Origin: Neorhizobium petrolearium
GTDB lineage: Bacteria; Pseudomonadota; Alphaproteobacteria; Rhizobiales; Rhizobiaceae
NCBI RefSeq assembly: GCF_017873175.1
Contig: NZ_JAGGJW010000003.1
Span: 62,001 to 126,000 of the forward strand
Direction of reading: 5' to 3'
Length of the DNA stretch: 64,000 nt
The position numbers and the translations under genes were made by a program. Under the pieces are notes generated by a model that worked only from the letters and a program-made list of their open reading frames with translations, was not told the origin of the DNA and searched no databases. This document shows positions 1 through 9,053 of this stretch, piece after piece (the first letter of the stretch is position 1; every line of letters begins with the position of its first letter).

Positions 1-205
1 ATGGATCGAGGACCTGGCCGTCGTGCTTCAGGATCAGCCGGCTGCCGGTGAAGGCGAAGATATGAGTGCCCTCCACCGCAAGTGCCTTCTCCAGGCAATC
101 ATCATCACGGTATTCGGCCTGCCGATCCAGCTTGTTGCCGGAAAAGGCGGTGAGTTCACTCGGCTCTGGATGCGGTGCATCGGTTTGGAAAAGAGTTGCA
201 GTCAT
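1..205 (-). CDS. nudC: NADH pyrophosphatase NudC (Nudix), N-terminal fragment cut by window edge
   Basis: The first 68 codons of a minus-strand gene that runs off the window start. The protein begins MTATLFQTDAPHPEPSELTA and continues with the SGNKLDRQAEYRDDD and HIFAFTGSRLILKHDG segments that I recognise from the N-terminal domain of rhizobial NudC. NudC hydrolyses NADH and removes NAD caps from RNA. The Nudix box and zinc ribbon would lie outside the window, so the call rests on N-terminal resemblance only. The start codon is 2 bases beyond the stop of the upstream HIT gene, so the two are almost certainly co-transcribed. Confidence 0.7.
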   Translation of the reverse strand, partial: MTATLFQTDAPHPEPSELTAFSGNKLDRQAEYRDDDCLEKALAVEGTHIFAFTGSRLILKHDGQVLDP

Positions 206-207
206 GA

Positions 208-636
208 TCAGAGGGCTTCAATGAGTTTCTTGAGGAAATTCTGCTTCTGCGATTCGTCATAAGGCACTGCCTGACCGAATCCCCAGACGGGACCGGGCCA
301 ATTGGGATCACCCTCGAACCTAGCTATGACGTGGACATGCAGTTGGCGAACGATGTTGCCAAGCGCGCCCACGTTGACCTTCGTCGCGCCGGTTGCCTCT
401 TTCAACGCCGTGGCCACCGTATTCGTCTCGAAGGCCAAAAGCGCCTGGTCGAGCGGAGTGAGATCGAATATCTCGACCATGCCGTTGCGTTGCGGCACCA
501 GCATCAGCCAGGGCCAGCGGCTGTCTTTTAGGATACGGAGCTGGCAGAGGCCCAGCACTGTCACGAGATCCGAATCCCGAGCGAGTCTCCCGTCCAATTC
601 GAAATCGCTCAAGCTCTCCTCCCGTTTGTTTTTCAT
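208..636 (-). CDS. HIT family (histidine triad) nucleotide hydrolase/transferase
   Basis: 142 codons, the usual size of a small single-domain HIT protein. The C-terminal part holds QLHVHVIARFEGDPNWPGPVWG, containing the HxHxh core of the histidine triad; the last position of the triad is not a clean His, as in many alphaproteobacterial members. The ATG at 636 is chosen because the residues upstream of MKNKREESLSDFELD look like non-coding leader. It is followed after 2 bases by nudC, giving a two-gene nucleotide-housekeeping operon divergent from ffs-dnaX. The exact substrate cannot be told. Confidence 0.8.
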   Translation of the reverse strand: MKNKREESLSDFELDGRLARDSDLVTVLGLCQLRILKDSRWPWLMLVPQRNGMVEIFDLTPLDQALLAFETNTVATALKEATGATKVNVGALGNIVRQLHVHVIARFEGDPNWPGPVWGFGQAVPYDESQKQNFLKKLIEAL

Positions 637-826
637 TCGATAGCAGTTTTCGCCGATCCGGCGGTCCGGTTCCAACATTTGCATATCCTTGGCGCACCTT
701 CGCAAGCAAATGTTGGAAGCACAAGGACCACAAGCAAGCATATGATTTCCAGTGGAATTTTCGGGTCGACATACGATTTGAGAAGGACCGCGAACGAGAT
801 TCGGATGGCAAATTCATTCCACCAGC

Positions 827-855
827 TTGCATTTGGAAGCGTTATTGCCGATATG
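827..855 (+). promoter_or_regulatory. sigma70-type promoter of the SRP RNA gene
   Basis: TTGCAT at 827-832, a 17-base spacer and GATATG at 850-855. The predicted start of transcription, about 7 bases downstream, coincides with the first base of the SRP RNA stem at 862, which supports both calls. Confidence 0.7.
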
Positions 856-861
856 TGCGAC

Positions 862-957
862 GGGAGGTTGGTGGTGGACGAGCCACTCGCCAACCGGGTC
901 AGGTCCGGAAGGAAGCAGCCCTAACGAGCCCGGCACGGGTCGCCGTGCCAGCCTCCC
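862..957 (+). ncRNA. ffs: signal recognition particle RNA (4.5S RNA, small bacterial type)
   Basis: The universally conserved Ffh-binding core GGTCAGGTCCGGAAGGAAGC lies at 897-916, with the symmetric and asymmetric loops of helix 8. The ends close a terminal stem: GGGAGG at 862-867 pairs with CCTCCC at 952-957. Length is about 96 nt, normal for the small form. The RNA pairs with Ffh to target nascent membrane proteins. Position directly upstream of dnaX is the usual place in Rhizobiales. A promoter ends 6 bases upstream. Confidence 0.95.
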
Positions 958-1036
958 ACCTCAATTCGATACCATCTTGGTCAGCTTCCGGTCCGGTCAA
1001 GTGGCTGGAACGGCCCGCGCAGGCTGGCAGGACTTT

Positions 1037-2917
1037 ATGAGCGATACCGGGCCCACACAGACGAGCACCCCCACCGGAAACGGATACCGGGTGCTCGCCC
1101 GCAAATACCGCCCCAAGGATTTCTCGGACCTGATGGTCGGCCAGGAGCCGATGGTCCGCACGCTGACCAACGCCTTCGAGACCGGCCGCATTGCGCAGGC
1201 CTATATGCTGACCGGCGTGCGCGGGGTGGGGAAGACGACGACCGCCCGCATTCTCGCCCGCGCGCTGAACTACAAGACCCCGGAAATCGACAAGCCGACG
1301 ATCGACCTCAGGATCCCCGGAGAGCACTGCCAGGCGATTATGGAAGGCCGGCATGTCGACGTGATCGAGATGGACGCCGCCTCGCATACCGGCATCGACG
1401 ACATCCGCGAGATCATCGAGCAGGTGCGCTACCGCCCCGTCTCGGCGCGCTACAAGGTCTATATTATCGACGAAGTGCACATGCTCTCGACGCAGGCCTT
1501 CAACGGCCTCCTGAAGACGCTCGAAGAACCGCCGGAGCATGTGAAGTTCATCTTCGCGACGACGGAAATCCGCAAGGTTCCGATCACCGTCCTCTCGCGC
1601 TGCCAGCGATTCGATCTTCGCCGCATCAGCGCCGCCGACCTCGTCGGCCTGTTTTCGACCATCCTGGAAAAGGAAGGCATCTCCGCCGAACCGGAAGCGC
1701 TCGCCATGGTCGCCCGCGCGGCGGAAGGCTCGGCCCGCGACGGGCTCTCGCTGCTCGACCAGGCAATCGCCCACGGCGGCGGCCGGGTCGAGGCCGAAAC
1801 CGTGCGCGGCATGCTGGGGCTTGCGGACCGCGCCCGCATCGTCGACCTCTTCGAGCATATCGTACGCGGTGATGTGACGGCGGCACTTTCCGAATTCGGC
1901 GCGCAATACGAAGCCGGCGCCAATCCGGTCGTGGTGCTCACCGACCTTGCCGATTTCACCCATCTCGTCACCCGCTTCAAATATATTCCGGATGCGGCAA
2001 ACGACCCGTCGCTCAGCGAAATCGAGCGCGTACGCGGCCGGGAATTTGCCGACAGCGTCGCGGTGAGCACGCTGTCGCGGATCTGGCAGATGCTGCTCAA
2101 GGGCATTCCGGAAGCGGAAAACTCTTCGCGTCCCGCCGGCGCGGCTGAAATGGTGCTGATCCGGCTCACGCATGCCGCCCATCTGCCTTCGCCGGAAGAG
2201 GCCGCACGCCGGCTGGCGGATTTCTCCGGTAACGAAGGCCAACGCCCCCCTGCTCCGAACGGGAATGGCGCCAATGGGGGCGCAAGCCGGCCTGTTTCAC
2301 CGCCCCAATCGCCGCTCAACGCGCGCGGCACGGAAATATCGAGCCCCTCCGTACCGGCAGGCGGCCCGACGGCGATGTTGCAGGCCGTTGCAAGCACCGC
2401 GCCCAGCCATATGCCTGTCGGCCGCACGGAAGAGCGGCCAGCCGAGAAGCCGCAGCCGAAAGTGCCGGTCAATTCGCTCGATGACATTGTCGAGCTCTGC
2501 ACCAAGAACCGCGATCCCAAGCTGAAGGCGCTGGTGCGCAACTTCGTGCGGCTGGTGAAGCTGGAGCCGGGGCGGCTCGACATGCGGTTGACCGATGGCG
2601 GTCCGAACACGCTGCCCGGCGAGCTTGGCGTCAAGCTCAAGGAATGGACCGGCATTCACTGGATCGTCAGCATCAGCAAGGAGGAGGGCGCGCCGACACT
2701 GGTCGAAGCGGATAACAATGCCCGCGAAGCCCGCCTGACGGATGCCCGCGCCGACCCGGACGTGGCGGCGATCCTCGCCCAGTTCCCGGGGGCCAAGATC
2801 ACCGACGTGCGTATCCGCGCCGCAGAAGAAGAGAACGAAACCGAGGAAGCGCCGGCACCGGCGACCGCAGAATCCGAAGAGGGCGATATCCTGCCCGGCG
2901 ACGACATCGAGCTATAG
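1037..2917 (+). CDS. dnaX: DNA polymerase III subunit gamma/tau
   Basis: 626 codons. Clamp-loader AAA+ ATPase that loads the sliding clamp and bridges replicative polymerases. Seen: [20 protein letters not shown] at the start of the domain, Walker [12 protein letters not shown] near residues 60-70, Walker B IIDEVHML, sensor 1 FATTE, then a Pro/Ala-rich linker and a tau-like C-terminal domain. The zinc-binding Cys4 module of enterobacterial DnaX is not present; only one Cys ([12 protein letters not shown]) remains there. The ATG at 1037 is chosen since the conserved protein starts soon after and the upstream frame overlaps ffs. No obvious slippery site for a gamma frameshift was seen. Confidence 0.95.
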   Translation: MSDTGPTQTSTPTGNGYRVLARKYRPKDFSDLMVGQEPMVRTLTNAFETGRIAQAYMLTGVRGVGKTTTARILARALNYKTPEIDKPTIDLRIPGEHCQAIMEGRHVDVIEMDAASHTGIDDIREIIEQVRYRPVSARYKVYIIDEVHMLSTQAFNGLLKTLEEPPEHVKFIFATTEIRKVPITVLSRCQRFDLRRISAADLVGLFSTILEKEGISAEPEALAMVARAAEGSARDGLSLLDQAIAHGGGRVEAETVRGMLGLADRARIVDLFEHIVRGDVTAALSEFGAQYEAGANPVVVLTDLADFTHLVTRFKYIPDAANDPSLSEIERVRGREFADSVAVSTLSRIWQMLLKGIPEAENSSRPAGAAEMVLIRLTHAAHLPSPEEAARRLADFSGNEGQRPPAPNGNGANGGASRPVSPPQSPLNARGTEISSPSVPAGGPTAMLQAVASTAPSHMPVGRTEERPAEKPQPKVPVNSLDDIVELCTKNRDPKLKALVRNFVRLVKLEPGRLDMRLTDGGPNTLPGELGVKLKEWTGIHWIVSISKEEGAPTLVEADNNAREARLTDARADPDVAAILAQFPGAKITDVRIRAAEEENETEEAPAPATAESEEGDILPGDDIEL

Positions 2918-2934
2918 AAGAAGAGGACAGAAAG

Positions 2935-3258
2935 ATGCGCGACATCATGGGCATGATGGGCAAGGTCAAGGAAATGCAGGCCAAGATGGAGAAGATGCAG
3001 GCGGACATCGCCGCTCTCGACGTCGAAGGCACATCAGGCGGCGGCCTCGTCACCGTCAGGCTGAACGGCAAGGGCGAGATGCTCGGCCTCAAGATCGACC
3101 CGTCGCTCTTCAAGGAAGACGATGTCGAAATCCTCGAAGACCTGATCGTCGCTGCCCACAAGGCGGCCAAGGAACGCGCCGAGCAACTCGCCGCCGAAAA
3201 GACCAAGGAACTGACCGCCGGCCTGCCGATCCCGCCCGGCATGAAGCTGCCGTTCTAA
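2935..3258 (+). CDS. YbaB/EbfC family nucleoid-associated protein
   Basis: 107 codons. Small dimeric DNA-binding protein family associated with the nucleoid. The sequence has the typical coiled N-terminal helix ([21 protein letters not shown]), the [24 protein letters not shown] strand region and the C-terminal [15 protein letters not shown]. It starts 17 bases after the dnaX stop and precedes recR by one gene, the standard dnaX-ybaB-recR order, here interrupted by an exporter gene. An AGGACAGAAAG stretch precedes the ATG. Confidence 0.93.
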   Translation: MRDIMGMMGKVKEMQAKMEKMQADIAALDVEGTSGGGLVTVRLNGKGEMLGLKIDPSLFKEDDVEILEDLIVAAHKAAKERAEQLAAEKTKELTAGLPIPPGMKLPF

Positions 3259-3289
3259 TCATTCCATCGGATAGAAGAGGGAGGTTCCG

Positions 3290-3901
3290 ATGACGCTGAC
3301 ATCGCTTCTGGTCTTCGCGGCGGCGCTGTTCGTTGCGGCCGGCTCGCCCGGTCCGAGCATTGCCGCGCTTGTCGCCCGCGTGCTTTCCAAGGGCTACCGC
3401 GACGTGTTGCCCTTCCTGGCGGCAATGTGGGTGGGCGAAGCCGTGTGGCTGTCGTTCGCCGTTGCCGGCCTTGCCGCGATCGCCGAAAGCTTTCACCTCG
3501 TCTTCGTGGCGATCAAGTGGATCGGCATCATCTATCTGCTCTATCTTGCCTGGAAAATGTGGTTCGCCGAGCCCGCAGGCCCCGGCGAGGACCTGCCGGA
3601 AAGCCGCTCGGCGCTGAAGATGTTCTTTGCCGGGCTGACCGTGACGCTCGGCAATCCCAAGATCATGATGTTTTACGTGGCGCTGCTGCCTTCGATCATC
3701 GACCTCGGCGGCGTGACGCTGACCGGCTGGCTGGAACTGGTCGCGGCCATGTTCATCGTGCTGGTCGTCGTCGATCTCGCCTGGGTGCTGCTTGCCGCGA
3801 AGGCGCGGCAGTTCCTGAGGAGCCCGCGGGCTGTCAGGATCGCCAATCGTTTCTCTGCCGGAACGATGGCGGGTGCGGCGGCGGCCATCGCCGCACGTTG
3901 A
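3290..3901 (+). CDS. LysE family translocator (RhtB-type amino-acid exporter)
   Basis: 203 codons and about six hydrophobic segments, the usual size for LysE/RhtB. The N-terminal [21 protein letters not shown] is the family's conserved PGP motif region, followed by a second half with [23 protein letters not shown], also characteristic. It probably exports an amino acid or amino-acid derivative across the inner membrane; the substrate cannot be read from sequence. A good GAGGGAGG ribosome binding site precedes the ATG. It sits between ybaB and recR and may be co-transcribed with both, but has no known functional link to them. Confidence 0.88.
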   Translation: MTLTSLLVFAAALFVAAGSPGPSIAALVARVLSKGYRDVLPFLAAMWVGEAVWLSFAVAGLAAIAESFHLVFVAIKWIGIIYLLYLAWKMWFAEPAGPGEDLPESRSALKMFFAGLTVTLGNPKIMMFYVALLPSIIDLGGVTLTGWLELVAAMFIVLVVVDLAWVLLAAKARQFLRSPRAVRIANRFSAGTMAGAAAAIAAR

Positions 3902-3999
3902 GGTGTCAAGACCCGGTGCTAAAACGCCCCGGCGGCCGGTTCCGACCCGTAGGCTTCTCGGCGATTCCGTTCTGCCGGCATTTGAGGTACAAGCGCCGC

Positions 4000-4605
4000 A
4001 TGGCAAAACGAGTCACTGGTCCCGAAATCGAAAAACTCATCCAGCTTCTGGCGAAGGTCCCGGGGCTTGGGCCCCGCTCCGCACGCCGGGCGGCGCTGCA
4101 TCTCATCAAGAAGAAGGAGCAGCTTCTAGGTCCCCTGTCGCATGCCATGGGCGAGGCCTATGACAAGGTGAAAATCTGCTCGCGCTGCGGCAATGTCGAT
4201 ACGGTCGATCCCTGTAGCGTGTGCACCGACGAGCGGCGCGACCAGTCGATCCTGATCGTCGTCGAGGACGTGTCCGACCTCTGGGCGCTGGAACGGGCCG
4301 GCGCGATGAACGCCGCCTATCACGTGCTCGGCGGCACGCTTTCGCCGCTCGACGGCATCGGCCCGGACGATCTCAACATCCGCGGGCTGATCGACCGGGT
4401 GAACGAGGGCAATATCCGCGAGGTCATCATCGCCGTCAACGCCACCGTCGAGGGACAGACGACGGCGCATTACATCACCGACCAGCTTTCCGGCATCGAT
4501 GTGAAGATCACGCGGCTTGCGCATGGCGTGCCGGTCGGCGGCGAACTCGACTATCTCGACGAGGGCACGCTGACGGCGGCGCTCAGGGCGCGGACGGCAA
4601 TATAG
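4000..4605 (+). CDS. recR: recombination mediator protein RecR
   Basis: 201 codons, normal length. RecR acts with RecO/RecF to load RecA on gapped DNA. Domains in order: N-terminal helix-hairpin-helix ([24 protein letters not shown]), Cys4 zinc finger [16 protein letters not shown] (about residues 57-72), TOPRIM domain with [13 protein letters not shown] and the Walker-B-like C-terminal part. The ATG at 4000 begins [17 protein letters not shown] as in other rhizobial RecR proteins. The 98 bases between the exporter stop and this start show no terminator. Confidence 0.95.
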   Translation: MAKRVTGPEIEKLIQLLAKVPGLGPRSARRAALHLIKKKEQLLGPLSHAMGEAYDKVKICSRCGNVDTVDPCSVCTDERRDQSILIVVEDVSDLWALERAGAMNAAYHVLGGTLSPLDGIGPDDLNIRGLIDRVNEGNIREVIIAVNATVEGQTTAHYITDQLSGIDVKITRLAHGVPVGGELDYLDEGTLTAALRARTAI

Positions 4606-4623
4606 AGTTTCGGAAGGAGACCG

Positions 4624-6060
4624 ATGAGCAAGCTCGCCCCCCTCTGGCCTGCCGACGAGGCACAATGGAAGCTCCGAGCTCCCTCTTCTCCCCAGCGGGG
4701 AGAAGGTGGTCCGAAGAACCGGATGAGGGGGGCGAAGCCAAATGAGCTGGCGATGAGTTTGTCGCGTGTGCACCTCCTCATCGCCTCGCTTTGCTCGGCA
4801 CTTCTCCCCGTTGGGGAGAAGAGGGAAATCCGCCGGGCCGCTTTCATCGCATTTCTCGCCCTCATTCCCCTTCCCGCCTCTGCCCAAAACAAGCCGGATG
4901 TCGAAAAGCAGTTCCAGCGGTGGATTGTCAGCGACCTCGGTCCTGACGCAAAGAGGGCGGGGATATCCGAGAGGACGCTGAAAGCCGCGTTCCGGGGCAT
5001 TGCCCTGAACTGGACCCTGCCCGATCTCGTGCCGCCAGGCACGAAGCCTCCGAAACAGCAGGACCAGAGCCAGGCGGAGTTCTCCTCTCCCGGCGCCTAT
5101 TTTTCGGAGAAGCGGCTGCAGGGCCTGGCCGCAACCGGGCGCGGGCTTTTTTCCACCCATGCAGCAACGTTGAAGAAGATCGAGGCCGCCTATGGCGTGC
5201 CGGGCGAGATCGTCGTGGCCATCTGGGGCCGGGAATCCGGCTTCGGCCGCGCGAAACTGCCCTATTCCGCCGTGCAGGTGCTGGCGACCAAAGCCTTCAT
5301 GTCGACCCGCAAGGATATGTTCCGCGAGGAACTGATCGCCGCGCTGACGATGATCGAGCGGGGCGATGTCGACGTGGCCACCATGAAAGGCTCCTGGGCC
5401 GGCGCGCTCGGCCAGCCGCAATTCATGCCGTCGAGCTACCTGAAATATGCCGTCGATTTCGATCGCGACGGGCATGCGGATATCTGGAACTCCGTGCCGG
5501 ACGCGCTCGCCTCCATCGCCCACTACCTGCAGAAGGAAGGCTGGCAGCGCAGCCGCGACTGGGGTTTCGAGGTCAGCATTCCGGCCAATGTCTCATGTGC
5601 GCAGGAAGGGCCTGACCTTGCAAAGCCGGTCTCGACCTGGGCGGCAGCCGGCATCACCCGCATTTCCGGGAAGGCGTTCCCTTCCGCCGATCTCAAGGCC
5701 GCCGGAATGATGCTGGTTCCCGCCGGGCGGCATGGGCCGGAATTCATCGTCACACCGAATTTCTACGTACTCAAGCAATACAACAATTCCGACCTCTATG
5801 CGCTATTCATCGGCAACCTGGCCGACCGCATCGCCAATGGTGGCGGACCGTTCCGGGCAAGCTGGGGCGATGTCGGGAAAATGCTGCGTTCGGACGTGCT
5901 CGCCATGCAGAAGGCGCTGGTCGCCAGGGGATATGATGTCGGCAATGTCGACGGTCTGCCGGGCTACAAGACCCGCCGCTCGCTCGGCGACTGGCAGGCG
6001 AAGAACGGGCTTCAACCCACCTGCTTCCCCGATCCTTCCCTAAAGGGAAAGATCAGGTAG
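4624..6060 (+). CDS. lytic murein transglycosylase (MltB/SLT_2 type) with C-terminal peptidoglycan-binding domain
   Basis: 478 codons from the ATG at 4624, which has a strong AAGGAG seven bases upstream. Enzymes of this family cleave the glycan strand to 1,6-anhydroMurNAc products in the periplasm. Seen: VVAIWGRESGFGR with the catalytic Glu at residue 204, GSWAGALGQPQFMPSSYLKYAVDFD, and a PG_binding_1-type tail (RSDVLAMQKALVARGYDVGNVDGLPGYKTRRSLGDWQ). Odd: the signal-peptide-like segment IRRAAFIAFLALIPLPASAQN lies at residues 69-89, not at the N-terminus, because two palindromic repeats occupy codons about 20-66. An alternative start is the ATG at 4753. Export may be altered. Confidence 0.85.
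   Translation: MSKLAPLWPADEAQWKLRAPSSPQRGEGGPKNRMRGAKPNELAMSLSRVHLLIASLCSALLPVGEKREIRRAAFIAFLALIPLPASAQNKPDVEKQFQRWIVSDLGPDAKRAGISERTLKAAFRGIALNWTLPDLVPPGTKPPKQQDQSQAEFSSPGAYFSEKRLQGLAATGRGLFSTHAATLKKIEAAYGVPGEIVVAIWGRESGFGRAKLPYSAVQVLATKAFMSTRKDMFREELIAALTMIERGDVDVATMKGSWAGALGQPQFMPSSYLKYAVDFDRDGHADIWNSVPDALASIAHYLQKEGWQRSRDWGFEVSIPANVSCAQEGPDLAKPVSTWAAAGITRISGKAFPSADLKAAGMMLVPAGRHGPEFIVTPNFYVLKQYNNSDLYALFIGNLADRIANGGGPFRASWGDVGKMLRSDVLAMQKALVARGYDVGNVDGLPGYKTRRSLGDWQAKNGLQPTCFPDPSLKGKIR
4680..4821. repeat. pair of RIME-type palindromic repeats inside a coding region
   Basis: Two inverted copies of the rhizobial mosaic repeat (consensus begins CCCCTCATCCGG and contains a CTTCTCCCC/GGGGAGAAG hairpin). 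The first, in minus orientation, has its hairpin at 4685-4705 and CCGGATGAGGGG at about 4722-4733. The second, plus orientation, has CCTCCTCATCGCC upstream and a hairpin at 4801-4821. Both stems are perfect 9-bp arms with 3-base loops. They lie in the first 70 codons of the transglycosylase gene without breaking its frame. Confidence 0.85.
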
Positions 6061-6516
6061 TCAGAGGCTGCGTTTCAGCCCTTCATGGCTCGCGGTGAAC
6101 CCGAGCTTCTCATAAAACCGGATAGCGTCGGGCCGTGCCTTGTCGGAGGTCAGTTGCACCAGCTTGCAGCCGCGCTCCGCCGCCTTCTGCACCGCCCATT
6201 CGATGAACTGCGATCCAAGTCCGCTGCCACGCTGGTCCGCTGCGATACGCACGCTTTCGATCTGACCCCGCCACATGCCGGCGCGCGAGAGGCCGGGGAT
6301 GAAGGAGAGCTGCAGGCAGCCGACCACCCTGTCCCCGTCATCCACCGCAACGGCGAGAAGCTGGTTTTCATCCGTCTCGATCGCCGCAAAAGCCTGCTCA
6401 TAGCAAGGAGCGACCGGATCGGAGACAATCTCGCGCGACCGCCCGAGCGGATCGTCAGCCAGGAGGCCGATGATGGAAGGGAGATCGGAATGGCTCGCTT
6501 TTCGAAAGGAAAACAT
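6061..6516 (-). CDS. GNAT family N-acetyltransferase
   Basis: 151 codons. A single GNAT fold: N-terminal MFSFRKASHSDLPSIIGLLADD, central QIESVRIAADQRGSGLGSQFIEWAV with the acetyl-CoA-binding R/QxxGxG/A motif (QRGSGLG), and C-terminal CKLVQLTSDKARPDAIRFYEKLGFTASHEGLK. The ATG at 6516 is taken because family members begin with this segment. It lies 11 bases downstream of the MFS gene, so both are likely one transcript. The acyl acceptor is unknown. Confidence 0.88.
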   Translation of the reverse strand: MFSFRKASHSDLPSIIGLLADDPLGRSREIVSDPVAPCYEQAFAAIETDENQLLAVAVDDGDRVVGCLQLSFIPGLSRAGMWRGQIESVRIAADQRGSGLGSQFIEWAVQKAAERGCKLVQLTSDKARPDAIRFYEKLGFTASHEGLKRSL

Positions 6517-6527
6517 GCGCCCGTGCC

Positions 6528-8159
6528 TCAGTGATGCAGATCGGGTGGCGATTTGTGGAACACGTCGCTGCGTGGCGGGATGGTCTGGCGTTCGATCATG
6601 CGGTGGGCGCGCGGGCCTTCCTCGCCGCGATGGAGACGGCGGATCGCATCCCATACCTCGACATCCGCCTGGGTCCTGCGCTGGTTATGCCTGACGTAAT
6701 CGGCCCAGGTCGCCGTGTGATACGTCTCGGTCCAGATCTCCGGATGTTCGAGATCCCTCATCAGTGCCCATTGCCGCGCGCCATCACGAATGCGAATGCG
6801 GCGCCGACGCGACATGAGGGTCAGGAATTCCGGCACGTCCTCGTCGGCGATGATGTAGTCCACCAATGATACGATCGGCCCGCTGCGCATCTGCAGATCG
6901 AGCCTCAGCGATGGGGCGCTGAACCGGTTCACCGGATCGAGGTTGAGATCAACGAACTGCGGCAGGGCGAGACGAAGCCCGATCATCACCCCCACCAGCA
7001 TGGCAAGGCTGGACAGTGTCAATGCGATCGAAACTCCGAACGTCTCCGACAGGACACCCCATAACCAGCTCCCCCCGGCAATACCTCCGAAGGCTGCGGT
7101 TTGGTAAAACGAGAGCGCCCGTCCTACCACCCAGCGCGGCGTGGAAAGCTGTACGGTCGTATTGAAAAGCGAGAGCGCCAGGACCCAGCAGGCCCCCGGC
7201 ACGAGAAGAGCAAGCGTGGTGATCCAGGCGCTCGAGCTCAGGGCGATGACAGCGGCGCTCGCCGCGAAGCCGAGGAAGGACAGCCGGACGATCATTTCGC
7301 TCGACATCTTCTCGCGCAGCCTTGAATTGGCCATGGCGCCGGCGATCGCGCCGACCCCGAAAGCGCCGAGCATGATGCCGTAGGTCAGCGGGCCGCCGGA
7401 GACGAGGTCGCGTGCGACGATCGGCAGGAGAGCCAGTATGGCGCTTGCCGAGATGCCGAAGACCAACGCCCGAAACAGAACATTCAGGATATTCGGCGAC
7501 ATGACCACATAGCCGAAACCGGCCGAAAGCGCGCGCAGAAGCGTTTCCCGCGGCAGCACGTCGTCGCGCTTTTCAGGTTTCCACCGTAAAAGCGCATAGA
7601 TCAGTGCGAAATAGCTGCAGGAGTTGACGGCAAATGCCGCAGCAGCCCCCCCCGCAGCGACGATCGCACCGCCGATCGCCGGGCCGAGGCTGCGGGTGAT
7701 GTTGAAGCCGACGCTGTTGATCGTCACCGCCGCCGGAAGGACTTCGCGCGGCACCATATCGCCGACGGATGCCTGCCAGGAAGGATTGTTGAGCGCAACG
7801 CCACAGCCGAGCAGGAAAGTGAAGGCAAGCAGCAGCCAGGGGGTGAGCAGGTCGAGATAGGCGAAGACCGTGAGCGTTATCGAAACAACGAGCATGAAGA
7901 GCTGCGCCGTCAACATCAGGCTGCGACGGTTGAAATTGTCGGCAAGCGCGCCGGCGATCATCGAGAAGAGCATGATCGGCAGGGCGGTCGAGGCCTGGAC
8001 CAGCGCGACCATGTCTTGCGAGTCGGATATGGACGTCATCATCCAGGCGGCGCCGACGGCCTGGATGAGGCTGCCGAAATTGGATGCGAGGCTGGCGATC
8101 CAGATCGTCCTGAATGTTTGGTGCCGGAAGGGAGCGAGAGTCGATATCCGATCGGGCAC
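6528..8159 (-). CDS. MFS transporter (EntS/enterobactin-exporter-like) with C-terminal cytoplasmic domain
   Basis: 543 codons. About 12 hydrophobic segments fill the first 400 residues, beginning FRHQTFRTIWIASLASNFGSLIQ, the MFS_3 (EntS-like) start. A hydrophilic tail of about 130 residues follows (RSGPIVSLVDYIIADEDVPEFLTLMSRRRRIRIRDGARQW and on) that resembles a dimeric alpha/beta-barrel antibiotic-monooxygenase-like fold and recurs in this MFS subfamily. Likely a drug or siderophore-type exporter in the inner membrane; substrate unknown. First gene of the pair with the acetyltransferase; divergent from the rimP operon. Confidence 0.85.
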   Translation of the reverse strand: MPDRISTLAPFRHQTFRTIWIASLASNFGSLIQAVGAAWMMTSISDSQDMVALVQASTALPIMLFSMIAGALADNFNRRSLMLTAQLFMLVVSITLTVFAYLDLLTPWLLLAFTFLLGCGVALNNPSWQASVGDMVPREVLPAAVTINSVGFNITRSLGPAIGGAIVAAGGAAAAFAVNSCSYFALIYALLRWKPEKRDDVLPRETLLRALSAGFGYVVMSPNILNVLFRALVFGISASAILALLPIVARDLVSGGPLTYGIMLGAFGVGAIAGAMANSRLREKMSSEMIVRLSFLGFAASAAVIALSSSAWITTLALLVPGACWVLALSLFNTTVQLSTPRWVVGRALSFYQTAAFGGIAGGSWLWGVLSETFGVSIALTLSSLAMLVGVMIGLRLALPQFVDLNLDPVNRFSAPSLRLDLQMRSGPIVSLVDYIIADEDVPEFLTLMSRRRRIRIRDGARQWALMRDLEHPEIWTETYHTATWADYVRHNQRRTQADVEVWDAIRRLHRGEEGPRAHRMIERQTIPPRSDVFHKSPPDLHH

Positions 8160-8252
8160 TTTGCATCCTCGTTCTTTCGTGCGTCGTTACAAACGGTTAT
8201 AGACCGAGCTTATGCAAATTCCAGCGGTTCGGACCAACGAAAGAGGCAACTC

Positions 8253-8281
8253 TTGCAATCCGGGGCCTGAGAGCGTATATG
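8253..8281 (+). promoter_or_regulatory. promoter of the rimP-nusA-infB operon
   Basis: TTGCAA at 8253-8258, 17-base spacer, TATATG at 8276-8281. Transcription would start near 8288, only about 20 bases before the attenuator hairpin. Confidence 0.6.
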
Positions 8282-8308
8282 CAAGCCATATTCTTGATCG
8301 TCCGATGA

Positions 8309-8339
8309 AGAGTGGGCCCGACCGGACCCGCTCTTTTTT
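8309..8339 (+). terminator. terminator-like attenuator in the rimP leader
   Basis: AGAGTGGGCCC at 8309-8319 pairs with GGACCCGCTCT at 8324-8334 (one G-U pair and one mismatch), with a 4-base loop, followed directly by TTTTTT. It lies between the promoter and the rimP ATG at 8401, with no gene upstream on this strand to terminate, so a leader attenuator is the simplest reading. Confidence 0.7.
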
Positions 8340-8400
8340 GTTAGGCGATCGCTCCAACCTCGGCCGGAACGCTGGACGAGGGCAATGAACCGGAGAGCTT

Positions 8401-8988
8401 ATGCCACAAACCGAAACCGAGCCGCGTCTCATTATCGAGACCGGGCTCGACCTCAGGATCGCCGAAATCATCGAGCCGGTGCTGACCGCCATGGATTACC
8501 GGCTGGTTCGCGTGCGCATGCTGAACCAGAACGGCCTGACGTTGCAGATCATGGCCGAGCGCAACGACGGAACCATGGATGTCGAGGGCTGCGAAGCCGT
8601 ATCCACGGCCATTTCGCCCGTCCTGGATGTGGAAGATCCGATCGATAAGGCGTATCATCTCGAAGTATCCTCGCCGGGCATCGATCGCCCGATGGTCCGC
8701 AAGTCGGATTTCACCCGCTGGAAGGGCCATCTCGTCAAATGCGAAACGTCGATCATGATCGACAATCGCAAGCGGTTCCGCGGCAGGATCACAGAAGCAG
8801 ATGCGGAAGGTTTCACACTCGAACGGGACCAGGTCGCCTATGGTGAGGAACCACGAGTGACAATCCCCTTTTCGGCGCTGGCCGAGGCAAAGCTCATTCT
8901 GACCGACGATCTGATCCGCGAAGCGCTGCGAGCCGACAAGCTCGCCAAGACGCAGGCCGCGAACCAGAACGACGAAGACGACGAATAA
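8401..8988 (+). CDS. rimP: ribosome maturation factor RimP
   Basis: 195 codons, normal length for rhizobial RimP. The protein assists 30S subunit maturation. The sequence shows the N-terminal alpha/beta domain ([37 protein letters not shown]), the conserved [20 protein letters not shown] motif at the domain junction, and the SH3-like C-terminal barrel, then an acidic tail (QNDEDDE). A GGAGAGC ribosome binding site precedes the ATG. First gene of the rimP-nusA-ylxR-infB operon. Confidence 0.95.
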   Translation: MPQTETEPRLIIETGLDLRIAEIIEPVLTAMDYRLVRVRMLNQNGLTLQIMAERNDGTMDVEGCEAVSTAISPVLDVEDPIDKAYHLEVSSPGIDRPMVRKSDFTRWKGHLVKCETSIMIDNRKRFRGRITEADAEGFTLERDQVAYGEEPRVTIPFSALAEAKLILTDDLIREALRADKLAKTQAANQNDEDDE

Positions 8989-9053
8989 CCGAACAAGACA
9001 CAATGGCCCTTCAAGAAGAGGCCATAACAAGCGACCTACGGAGACCAACGACA

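Noticed and set aside
899..2242. Long open frame on the minus strand opposite dnaX
   Set aside because: Antisense shadow of a high-GC gene; no family motif or ribosome binding site, while dnaX motifs are clear on the other strand.
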